Below, piece by piece: positions 36,393-44,736 of a stretch of DNA of 64,000 bases. Position numbers and translations under genes: made by a program. Numbering within the stretch: position 1 is the first letter of the stretch; each line of letters opens with the position of its first letter. Location of the stretch: the NCBI RefSeq assembly GCF_900403705.1, contig NZ_OUNR01000012.1:62001-126000 (forward strand). The letters run 5' to 3'. Source of the DNA: Nitrospira lenta (GTDB taxonomy: Bacteria; Nitrospirota; Nitrospiria; Nitrospirales; Nitrospiraceae). The notes beneath the pieces were generated by a model. It made no database searches. It was not told where the DNA came from and saw only the letters and a list, made by a program, of their open reading frames with translations.

Positions 36393-36431
36393 GAACGTGA
36401 CAGATCGTCGTATCACGGGCGGGAGCCGACC

Positions 36432-37019
36432 ATGAGCGTTGCCACACTGACAAAAAAAATTCTGCATGCAGCCCTGTTCTATGAGATTTGGGATGCCATG
36501 AAGGTGACGTTTCGCCATATGTTCCATCGCCCGATCACATTTCAGTACCCGCGCGAACAGCGGACCCTTCCCGACACTCATCGCGGCGCATTATCGCTGC
36601 TGCGCTACGACGACGGCCGCGAACGCTGCGTGGGATGCGATCTTTGTGAGGCCGCCTGCCCATCCCGTTGCATCAAGGTGATCAGCGCGGAAGACCCGAC
36701 CCGCCCCTTGCAGCGGTACGCGACTGAGTTTTACATCGACATCACGAAGTGCGTGTTCTGCGGCTACTGTGTGGAAGCCTGCCCCGTCAATGCACTGGCC
36801 ATGACCAAGATGTACGAATTTTCCACGCATGATAAGCGTACCCTCCTCTTCGACAAGAAGCGGCTCTACGACATTGGTGAGCGTCATCTCAGTGACGCGA
36901 AAAAATATCTTTACGCCCATAACCAGGAGAAAAATGTCGAGGAGAGTCGTGAGTACCGATACTATTTCCCCCAGTCGGTCCTCAAAGCCACACAATCGAC
37001 TCCCAAACATTTGAGCTGA
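36432..37019 (+). CDS. nuoI: NADH-quinone oxidoreductase subunit I
   Basis: A 195-aa 8Fe ferredoxin-like subunit with two 4Fe-4S motifs (CVGCDLCEAACPSRC and CVFCGYCVEACP), clusters N6a and N6b, linking NuoG to NuoB. An N-terminal amphipathic stretch places it on the membrane surface. A GGGAG site precedes the ATG. In standard clusters nuoH lies between nuoG and nuoI; here only 39 bases separate them. Confidence 0.96.
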   Translation: MSVATLTKKILHAALFYEIWDAMKVTFRHMFHRPITFQYPREQRTLPDTHRGALSLLRYDDGRERCVGCDLCEAACPSRCIKVISAEDPTRPLQRYATEFYIDITKCVFCGYCVEACPVNALAMTKMYEFSTHDKRTLLFDKKRLYDIGERHLSDAKKYLYAHNQEKNVEESREYRYYFPQSVLKATQSTPKHLS

Positions 37020-37028
37020 GACACCCCG

Positions 37029-37550
37029 ATGATTGCTGTCTTCTTTTCATATTTTGCCTTTATGAGTATTGCGGCCGCGGTCATGACGGTCGCGCTCAAG
37101 AATCCCGTCCACTGCGGACTGGCCTTGCTCGCGCTCCTGCTGCATGTCTCGGGATTTTTCGTCCTGCTCAATGCGGAGTTTCTCTGGGCCGTCCAAGTCA
37201 TCGTGTATGCCGGAGCCATCCTCGTGCTCTATCTCTTCGTTCTGATGCTCTTGAATCTCAAAACGGACGAACGGTATTTTCACTCCACCTATCTGTATTT
37301 TTTGACCCCGGCCGTTCTGGGATCCCTCTACGTGATATATCTCTTGCTCCATTCGCCTTTTGCCGGCGCCAAAGGCGGTGCACCGGCTGTTGCCGTCTTA
37401 CAAGACGGGGACACGGCGGCGATCGGGATCAAGATGTTCAGCGACTATCTCCTGCAATTTGAAATCGTGGGAGTCTTCTTGTTGGGTGCCATCATCGGAG
37501 CCATCGTGCTGGCGAAAACACCCAAGCCGCTCAACTTGAGGAAAGACTGA
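37029..37550 (+). CDS. nuoJ: NADH-quinone oxidoreductase subunit J
   Basis: A 173-aa membrane subunit with five helices. FVLLNAEFLWAVQVIVYAGAILVLYLFVLMLLNL is the conserved TM3 region including the pi-bulge Tyr-Ala-Gly-Ala that gates coupling. It starts 9 bases after nuoI and ends 3 bases before nuoK. Confidence 0.95.
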   Translation: MIAVFFSYFAFMSIAAAVMTVALKNPVHCGLALLALLLHVSGFFVLLNAEFLWAVQVIVYAGAILVLYLFVLMLLNLKTDERYFHSTYLYFLTPAVLGSLYVIYLLLHSPFAGAKGGAPAVAVLQDGDTAAIGIKMFSDYLLQFEIVGVFLLGAIIGAIVLAKTPKPLNLRKD

Positions 37551-37553
37551 CGC

Positions 37554-37856
37554 ATGCTTCCGTTATCGGCCTATGTGGCAGTCAGCGCCATCCTCTTCGT
37601 CATCGGACTGCTCGGCGTCCTCATCAGACGTAATTTCATTATCGTCTTGATGTCCGTCGAGATTATGCTCAACGCCGCCAATATCAATCTGGTCGCCTTC
37701 TCTTACTATCTTGAATCCATGGCCGGGCAATTGGTGGCCCTGTTCATCATTGCGATCGCCGCAGGAGAAGCGGCCATCGGCTTAGCCATTATCATTGTGG
37801 TGTTCCGCGGGAAACTCTCAACCAACGTCGACGAAATGAACCTCTTGAAGTGGTAA
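37554..37856 (+). CDS. nuoK: NADH-quinone oxidoreductase subunit K
   Basis: A 100-aa, three-helix membrane subunit of normal length. The two membrane glutamates needed for proton transfer, Glu36 (MSVEIMLNA) and Glu72 (AAGEAAIGL), are both present. It ends one base before the GTG of nuoL. Confidence 0.96.
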   Translation: MLPLSAYVAVSAILFVIGLLGVLIRRNFIIVLMSVEIMLNAANINLVAFSYYLESMAGQLVALFIIAIAAGEAAIGLAIIIVVFRGKLSTNVDEMNLLKW

Positions 37857-37857
37857 C

Positions 37858-39834
37858 GTGTTCGATTTAACTGATCTGCTCATTAAACTGATTCCGGTCT
37901 TCCCCTTGCTGGCCGCCATTGCCAACGGTCTCCTTGGCAGCCGGTATTCTCATGAGGTCGCTCACCGCCTCGCCTGGGGATCCGTCGGCCTCTCGTTCCT
38001 CTGTGTCATCGGCGTCTTCGCGGATGTCCTGCGCACCGGCGCCACTCACGAAGTGATCGCCTATCAATGGATCTTCGGCGGCGACCTCACCATCAATCTG
38101 GCCTACCTGGTAGACCCCCTGACCTGCGTCTGGCTCTTGGTCGTCACCGGCGTCGGATTCCTGATTCACGTCTATTCCGTCGGCTACATGCACGGTGAAG
38201 CGGGCTTCACCCGGTTCTTCACCTATATGAACCTGTTCATGCTCTCGATGTTGTTGCTCGTCATGGGCAACAATTACGCGGTCTTGTTCATCGGGTGGGA
38301 AGGAGTCGGACTCTGCTCCTATCTGCTCATCGGCTACTACTACGATAAAGTCTCTGCCGCCAAAGCTGCCACCAAAGCGTTCGTCGTCAACCGCATCGGC
38401 GACGCCGGGTTCCTATTGGCCATCTTCCTGGTCTTTATTAACTTCAAGACACTCGACTACACCAAGGTGTTTGCCCAGCTGGGTCAACTCTCGCCCGACA
38501 TGGCTACCGCCATCGCCCTCTGCCTGTTAGTCGGCGCGGTCGGAAAATCCGCTCAGCTCCCTCTGTACACCTGGTTACCGGATGCCATGGAAGGCCCCAC
38601 GCCGGTCAGCGCGCTGATCCATGCCGCCACCATGGTGACGGCCGGCGTCTATATGATCGTACGGAACCATGCCATTTTCGATCTCTCTCCCATTGCCATG
38701 CAGACCGTCGCCATCGTCGGAGGCTGCACCGCCTTATTTGCGGCAACCATCGGTCTGGTGCAAACCGACATTAAACGGGTGCTCGCGTACTCGACCGTCA
38801 GTCAACTCGGCTACATGTTTCTCGCGTGCGGAATCGGCGCTTATACCGCCGCCGTCTTCCACGTCATGACCCATGCCTTCTTCAAAGCCCTCTTGTTCTT
38901 ATCAGCCGGCTCCGTGATCCATGCCCTGTCAGGGGAGCAGGACATTCGGAAAATGGGCGGCTTGAGCAAAAAGATACCCTGGACCTATCGACTCTTCCTC
39001 ATCGGCACCATTGCCATCGCGGGCATCCCCCCCTTGGCCGGGTTCTGGAGCAAAGACGAGATCATGGGCCACGCCTTCGTGAATCACCAATTCCTCTTCT
39101 ATGGACTGGCGGCGATCGGTGCGTTCCTCACGTCGTTTTATATGTTCAGACTGACGTACCTGACCTTTTACGGTCCTTCTCGCATGGACCATCACACAGA
39201 AGAGCATGTCCATGAATCGCCCATGGTCATGGTCGGGCCTTTGATGGCGCTCGGAGTCTTATCAGTATTCGGCGGACTCATCTTGGGCTTCCCACCGGAA
39301 CATGGTTGGCTCCATGGATTCCTCGCCCCCGTTGCCGGAGTCGCCGGCGGACATGAAACCAGCGTGGCCACCACCCTGCTCCTGATGGGAACAGCGACCG
39401 GCATTGCCGTCGTCGGATGGGGTCTGGCGCATTTTCTCTATAGTTTAAGTCCGTCAACTGCCGACACCTGGGCCGCCAAATTCTCGGGCATCTACACAAC
39501 GCTCTTGAACAAATACTACGTCGATGAGCTCTACGACTTCTTGTTCGTCGAGCCGACCAAGCGCCTGGGTGAATTCCTGGATTGGTTTGATCGAACCGTG
39601 ATCGATGGCCTCGTGAACGGTGTCGCACAGATGGCGGAATGGGGGTCAGCCGGATCAACCTGGCTTGAAAAGTACGTCGTCTATGCCGGCCTCAACGTGA
39701 TCGGGCTCAGCAATCATCTGGCTGCTCGCCAAGGACGCAAGCTCCAAAGCGGCATGGTCCACCACTACGCGGCGATCATTATCGCCGGCATTTTCTTGCT
39801 GGCGTTAGTTGTACAGCTGATCCTGCAAAAGTAA
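37858..39834 (+). CDS. nuoL: NADH-quinone oxidoreductase subunit L
   Basis: A 658-aa antiporter-like distal pump subunit with a GTG start. The TM5 Glu (FIGWEGVGLCSYLLIG), the TM7 Lys (VGKSAQLPLYTWLPDAMEGPTPVSALIHAATMV, read as GKSAQLP then HTAATMV-type TM8) and the C-terminal lateral helix with its anchoring TM are present. It is longer than E. coli NuoL (613 aa), most of the surplus lying after TM14, which fits a lateral helix long enough to span an additional pump module. Confidence 0.95.
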   Translation: MFDLTDLLIKLIPVFPLLAAIANGLLGSRYSHEVAHRLAWGSVGLSFLCVIGVFADVLRTGATHEVIAYQWIFGGDLTINLAYLVDPLTCVWLLVVTGVGFLIHVYSVGYMHGEAGFTRFFTYMNLFMLSMLLLVMGNNYAVLFIGWEGVGLCSYLLIGYYYDKVSAAKAATKAFVVNRIGDAGFLLAIFLVFINFKTLDYTKVFAQLGQLSPDMATAIALCLLVGAVGKSAQLPLYTWLPDAMEGPTPVSALIHAATMVTAGVYMIVRNHAIFDLSPIAMQTVAIVGGCTALFAATIGLVQTDIKRVLAYSTVSQLGYMFLACGIGAYTAAVFHVMTHAFFKALLFLSAGSVIHALSGEQDIRKMGGLSKKIPWTYRLFLIGTIAIAGIPPLAGFWSKDEIMGHAFVNHQFLFYGLAAIGAFLTSFYMFRLTYLTFYGPSRMDHHTEEHVHESPMVMVGPLMALGVLSVFGGLILGFPPEHGWLHGFLAPVAGVAGGHETSVATTLLLMGTATGIAVVGWGLAHFLYSLSPSTADTWAAKFSGIYTTLLNKYYVDELYDFLFVEPTKRLGEFLDWFDRTVIDGLVNGVAQMAEWGSAGSTWLEKYVVYAGLNVIGLSNHLAARQGRKLQSGMVHHYAAIIIAGIFLLALVVQLILQK

Positions 39835-39870
39835 GTCACGTCGAGGGAACGTCGGAGTCGCGCAACGATT

Positions 39871-41430
39871 ATGTTAGAAGAACTCGCAGCTGGTTTTCCC
39901 ATCTTGTCCTGTCTCCTCTTCCTCCCTTTTGTCGGAGCCGCCGTGCTCTGGCTCGTCGATGATGAGGATATGGTTCGGACTTCCGCCCTGACGATCAGTC
40001 TGGTCGAACTCGCCTTGGCGATCTTCGTCCTCCTTCGCTTCGTCCCTGATTCCGCCGCGATGCAATTCGCCGAACATGTCCGTTGGATTCCCGCCTTGGG
40101 CATCAGCTACCACCTGGCAGTCGATGGCATCAGCGTGCTCTTTGTCGGGCTGACGGCTTTCCTGACCGTTCTGGTGATCGTGTATTCCTGGGACACCATT
40201 CGTCACCAGGTGAAACTGTACATGATGTGCCTCCTGGCCCTCGAAACGACGACCATGGGCGTCTTCGTCTCACTGGACCTCATTCTCTTCTTCGTCTTCT
40301 GGGAATTGATGCTCATCCCCAGTTATTTCCTGATCAAGCTCTGGGGTGGCGGGGCAGAACGGCATCACGCCGCGTTGAAGTATGTGCTTTATACACTCTT
40401 AGGTAGCGTCTTTATGCTCGTGGGCATTGCGCTGCTGGATTTGAACTTTCATCATTGGGCAGTCCTTCGTCATACCGATCAGCTCTACTCCTTTGACCTC
40501 CTTGATCTGTTGACGGTCCCTATTCCAGTCGATCAGCAAATTCTCATTTTCTGGCTCATGTTCATGGGCTTTGCCTTCAAAGCCCCGGTGTTTCCATTCC
40601 ACACGTGGCTGCCTGACGCCTTGCTCGAAGGACCGATCGGCATGGCCGTGGTCCTTGCCGGACTCAAGCTTGGAACCTTCGGTTTTATTCGCTTCAGCAT
40701 TCCCTTGCTGCCGGAAGCATCTAAGAGCCACACCGTAGTGACCGTGATCATGTGCCTGGGCATTGCCGCGATTACGTATGGCGCCGTCATGGCCCTGATC
40801 CAGCCAGATTTCCGCAGACTTCTGGCCTTCAGCAGTATCAGTCACTTGGGCTTTGTGATGATGGGGCTCTTTGCGCTGAACTATCAGGGACTCCAGGGTA
40901 GCCTCCTGACGATGATTAATCTTGGATTCAGTACGGCAGGTCTCTTCTTTATCGCCGGGTTCCTCTATTCGAGACAGCAAACTACCCAGCTGTCGGCATT
41001 CGGCGGGTTAGCGCAACAGGTCCCGCTCCTCGCTTCGTTCTTCTTACTGATCGGACTGGCCTCCATCGGCCTACCCGGCACCAATGGTTTTGTCGGAGAG
41101 TTTTTGATTCTCCTCGGTACGTTTAAAGCCAATTGGGTGTTCGGCGCCCTCGCCGTCACCGGAGTCGTGTTCGGCGCCGCCTATTTTCTGTGGTACTACG
41201 AACGCGCGATCCTGGGCCCTCTCGGAAAAGCCGTGAAGAATACGATGGTCGATTTACAGTTACGGGAAATGGTCATTGCCGTGTCGCTGGCCGTCATGAT
41301 TCTCTGGATCGGGCTCTATCCATCGCCGTTCCTCCACATCATAAACGGTTCGATCCAAGCCCTGGTAGACCGCCTCGATCATGGAACCGTCGCCGTCTTG
41401 ACTGAACCCGTTCAACGATTGGATCGCTAA
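39871..41430 (+). CDS. nuoM: NADH-quinone oxidoreductase subunit M, first copy
   Basis: A 519-aa antiporter-like pump subunit with about 14 helices. All key charged residues are seen: TM5 Glu (FFVFWELMLIPSYF), TM7 Lys (GFAFKAPVFPFHTWLPDA), TM8 Lys (LAGLKLGTFGFIRF) and TM12 Glu (GLPGTNGFVGEFLIL). It is a conventional NuoM. It lies 36 bases after nuoL and 5 bases before a second nuoM. Confidence 0.95.
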   Translation: MLEELAAGFPILSCLLFLPFVGAAVLWLVDDEDMVRTSALTISLVELALAIFVLLRFVPDSAAMQFAEHVRWIPALGISYHLAVDGISVLFVGLTAFLTVLVIVYSWDTIRHQVKLYMMCLLALETTTMGVFVSLDLILFFVFWELMLIPSYFLIKLWGGGAERHHAALKYVLYTLLGSVFMLVGIALLDLNFHHWAVLRHTDQLYSFDLLDLLTVPIPVDQQILIFWLMFMGFAFKAPVFPFHTWLPDALLEGPIGMAVVLAGLKLGTFGFIRFSIPLLPEASKSHTVVTVIMCLGIAAITYGAVMALIQPDFRRLLAFSSISHLGFVMMGLFALNYQGLQGSLLTMINLGFSTAGLFFIAGFLYSRQQTTQLSAFGGLAQQVPLLASFFLLIGLASIGLPGTNGFVGEFLILLGTFKANWVFGALAVTGVVFGAAYFLWYYERAILGPLGKAVKNTMVDLQLREMVIAVSLAVMILWIGLYPSPFLHIINGSIQALVDRLDHGTVAVLTEPVQRLDR

Positions 41431-41435
41431 GACCC

Positions 41436-43112
41436 ATGGGTGATTACGCCTTACTCTACATTCTCTTCGCGCCGTTCTTCGGCGCCTTCGCGTTGATCTT
41501 CATCTCCAACCGCCAGGCGCTGCTCGTGCGCGGGATTGCCGCCGGATCAGCCTTTATTTCACTCATTGCGTCTCTGTACCTCTTCTATGCGTACGATCCG
41601 GTCAGAGGTGGATTCCAATTCATCCAACGATTTGATTGGTCACATCAACTGGGCATCTCGCTGTACCTTGGCGTCGACGGCATCGGCACACCCCTGGTCC
41701 TGGCCTCGTCGATCTTGTTGTTCGCGGGTATCTTCGTCTCCTGGCACATCAAAGATCGCGCCAAAGAGTTTTACATCTGGATTCTGATCCTCGCGGCAGC
41801 CACCATCGGCGTCTTTATGTCGCTGGACCTCTTCTTTCTCTTCTTCTTCTACGAAATGTCGGTCATTCCGATGTACCTCCTGCTCGGGATGTGGGGCAGC
41901 CATACCAAGAAGTATTTGGAAATGACCGATCCGGAAGGCGTCAAACAACGCGACTCCGTCGGCTTCATCTTCAATTTCGGCTCGAACAGCAAAGAGTATG
42001 CGGCCATGAAGCTGGTGCTGTTCCTCTCCGCTTTTGCCGTCGCCGCCCTCATGGGCATTCTCCTGATCTACAAATATTCAGGCTTGAACACGTTTGACAT
42101 TCTCGTGCTTCGCGAACATGCCAATCTCATGAACATTCCCGTGCTGGGCACGACACTGGACAAAATCATCTGGGTCCTCATTTTCTTCGGATTCGCTTCT
42201 ATCGCGCCCCTTTGGCCGCTGCATTCCTGGTCGCCCGTGGGACACGCCGCCGCGCCCGCTGCCACCAGCATGTTGCACGCCGGCGTCCTCATGAAGCTCG
42301 GACATTTCTCAATTATCCGCGTGGCCTTCGAGATTCTCCCGGAAACAACGCGGGAGCTCATGCCCATGGCAGCCGTGCTCTGCATGTTCAGTATCGTCTA
42401 CGGCGGGTTCGTCGCGTACTACGCGAAAGACACCAAGTATGTCATCGGCTATTCCAGCTCCAGCCACATGGGTTATGTGTTTCTTGGCATGGCCGCCCTG
42501 GATTACATCAGCCTCAGCGGCGCGGTGATCTACATGTTCGCCCACGCGATGGCCACGGGCATGCTCTTCTCCATGGCCGGTTGGGTCTACGATCAAACTC
42601 ACACGCGCGATATTCCCTCACTCGGGGGGCTGTCCAATAAGATGCCCTTTATCTCCGCCTGCTTCGTGGTGGGATGCATGGCCTCCATCGGCATGCCAGG
42701 CACGATCAATTTCATCGCGGAAGTGATGATCATCGTGGGCAGCTGGAACAAGTATCCGCTACAGGTCATTGTCGCCGTGCTCGGAATCGTGTTGACGATG
42801 GCCTATCTCTTTAAGATGATGCGAAGCCTGTTCTATGGCCCGATGGACCAGAAATACAGTCACTCGCATGATGCGGTGGCGTTCGTGGACCGTCTCCCGC
42901 TTTTAATCATGATTTCCGTCAGTGTGGGATTCGGACTCTTCCCCATGCACCTGTACAACGTGGTTCGCTCAGGGGTCGATCCGCTCATTGCCAGAATTAC
43001 TCACGTCGTGCCCGTGGCCGAACTGCAGGCTCCGGAGACATCGGCAACCTCACTGCCTGAACAGTTGGCGGCCCGTGGCGCACAGCTACCTGACTCGCGC
43101 GTGGCTCAATAG
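41436..43112 (+). CDS. nuoM: NADH-quinone oxidoreductase subunit M, second divergent copy
   Basis: A 558-aa second NuoM-like pump subunit. The TM5 Glu (FFFYEMSVIPMYLLLGMWG), the TM8 Lys (LMKLGHFSIIRV) and the TM12 Glu (FIAEVMIIVGSW) are kept. The TM7 lysine is not: the motif normally read FAxKxPxxPxHxW is FASIAPLWPLHSW, with Ile256 at the Lys position, and the next PDAH is PVGH. A loop of about 25 extra residues follows TM5 (EMTDPEGVKQRDSVGF). Two-NuoM complexes are described in Nitrospira and proposed to pump extra protons; the lysine loss is what I see here. Confidence 0.93.
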   Translation: MGDYALLYILFAPFFGAFALIFISNRQALLVRGIAAGSAFISLIASLYLFYAYDPVRGGFQFIQRFDWSHQLGISLYLGVDGIGTPLVLASSILLFAGIFVSWHIKDRAKEFYIWILILAAATIGVFMSLDLFFLFFFYEMSVIPMYLLLGMWGSHTKKYLEMTDPEGVKQRDSVGFIFNFGSNSKEYAAMKLVLFLSAFAVAALMGILLIYKYSGLNTFDILVLREHANLMNIPVLGTTLDKIIWVLIFFGFASIAPLWPLHSWSPVGHAAAPAATSMLHAGVLMKLGHFSIIRVAFEILPETTRELMPMAAVLCMFSIVYGGFVAYYAKDTKYVIGYSSSSHMGYVFLGMAALDYISLSGAVIYMFAHAMATGMLFSMAGWVYDQTHTRDIPSLGGLSNKMPFISACFVVGCMASIGMPGTINFIAEVMIIVGSWNKYPLQVIVAVLGIVLTMAYLFKMMRSLFYGPMDQKYSHSHDAVAFVDRLPLLIMISVSVGFGLFPMHLYNVVRSGVDPLIARITHVVPVAELQAPETSATSLPEQLAARGAQLPDSRVAQ

Positions 43113-43128
43113 GGTACCAGTCGACACT

Positions 43129-44628
43129 ATGAACTTTGAACTCAATATGACGATAGCCGATCTCCTCCTGCTGTTGCCGGAGATCTTCCTGATCCTGTGG
43201 CTTTGCCTGGTCTTGATTGTCGACTTTTCCTTTCCCCGGCTCCCGAAGGAACAAATCGGCTACTTGAGCGTCGTGGGGCTCGTCGTCACCCTGGGCTGCC
43301 TCGCCTGGTTCGACTTGACGCATATCTCCGGGGCCCTCTTCGGCAACATGTTTGTGCTCGATCGCATGGCCATCTTCTTTAAGATGTTTATCCTTGGCGC
43401 GAGCATTCTCGTCATCCTTGCCTCCATTGAATACGTCAACCGCTTTGCCTTTTTTCGTGGGGAGTACTATTTCCTCATCGTCATGTCCGCCCTCGGCATG
43501 ATGTTTATGGCCTCCGCCAACGATTTACTGTCTCTCTTCGTCACGCTGGAGTTTTCCACCTTCGGATTCTATGTGCTCGTGGCCTACCTGCGCGAAGACC
43601 TCGCCTCGAATGAAGCTGGTCTCAAGTTCTTTATTCTTGGTGTTTTTGCCGCCGGTCTCCTGGCCTACGGAATCAGCCTGGTCTACGGGGAAACCGGCAA
43701 GTTGGTCTTTTCAGATATGGCCTCGGCACCGGCCACGCCAGGCTTGATCGTCGGCTTCCTGTTGATCTTCGCGGCTCTCGGTTTCAAAATCGGGGCCGTT
43801 CCATTCCATACCTGGGTTCCCGACACCTATCATGGCGCGCCCACGCCCGTAACAGCATTCCTCTCCATCGCGCCGAAGGGCGCCGCCATCGCCATCCTGC
43901 TCCGGTTGTTCTTCGTGGCCCTGTTCACCTTTAAGCCGATGTGGGTGCTCTTGCTCGCGGCCGTCTCCGTCCTGTCGATGACCTATGCGAACATCGTGGC
44001 TATAGCCCAAACGAATATTAAGCGCCTCCTGGCCTATTCAGGCATTGCCCAAATCGGAAACGTCCTCATCGGGATGGCAGCGGGCACCAAGATGGGCAAC
44101 GATGCGATCCTGTTTTATCTGCTGACCTATTTGTTTGCGAACATCGGCGCCTTCGCGGTCGTGATCGCCATGAGTCAGGCCATCGGCAGTGAAGAAATCA
44201 ACGATTACAGCGGCCTCAATCGCCGATCGCCGTTTTTGGCCTTCTCCATGCTGCTCTTTCTCCTGTCACTGGCCGGCGTGCCACCCTTAGCCGGGTTTAT
44301 CGGCAAGATCTATATCTTTGTAGCCGCCATCAAAGAAGGGCTCTATACCCTCATTACCGTCGGGCTCGTGAATATCGTCATTTCCATGTACTACTACCTG
44401 ATTGTCGTAAAGAAGATGTACATCGCCGAGCCGATTGACCCGTCACCCATTCGGATTTCTGGTCCGATGAAGGCCGTGGTGTATGTCGGCCTTGCCGGAA
44501 CGCTGTTGATCGGAATCTATCCTCAACCCTTCATCGACTGGGTGGTCTCTGCCACGATGATGTTCTCCCATCTCCCACCGACACCAGCCGCGACCGCGCT
44601 CCCTCCGATTCCCCCTCTCGGGGGCTAA
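43129..44628 (+). CDS. nuoN: NADH-quinone oxidoreductase subunit N
   Basis: A 499-aa antiporter-like pump subunit proximal to the J/K part of the membrane arm. TM5 Glu (FVTLEFSTFGFYVLVAY), TM7 Lys (LGFKIGAVPFHTWVPDTYHGAPTPVTAFLS, in the FKIGAVPFH part) and TM8 Lys (IAPKGAAIA) are present. The ATG at 43129 lies 16 bases after nuoM2. It is the last gene of the cluster. Confidence 0.95.
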   Translation: MNFELNMTIADLLLLLPEIFLILWLCLVLIVDFSFPRLPKEQIGYLSVVGLVVTLGCLAWFDLTHISGALFGNMFVLDRMAIFFKMFILGASILVILASIEYVNRFAFFRGEYYFLIVMSALGMMFMASANDLLSLFVTLEFSTFGFYVLVAYLREDLASNEAGLKFFILGVFAAGLLAYGISLVYGETGKLVFSDMASAPATPGLIVGFLLIFAALGFKIGAVPFHTWVPDTYHGAPTPVTAFLSIAPKGAAIAILLRLFFVALFTFKPMWVLLLAAVSVLSMTYANIVAIAQTNIKRLLAYSGIAQIGNVLIGMAAGTKMGNDAILFYLLTYLFANIGAFAVVIAMSQAIGSEEINDYSGLNRRSPFLAFSMLLFLLSLAGVPPLAGFIGKIYIFVAAIKEGLYTLITVGLVNIVISMYYYLIVVKKMYIAEPIDPSPIRISGPMKAVVYVGLAGTLLIGIYPQPFIDWVVSATMMFSHLPPTPAATALPPIPPLGG

Positions 44629-44736
44629 CCGTCGGGCATCCCTTACAGATCTGCTAAAATAGATCTTGCGGCCTGTGAACGGCCGAGAGTAGAGTGCCCG
44701 GAGTTTTCCCTACACCTTTCAACGCGGTTTCTTTTC

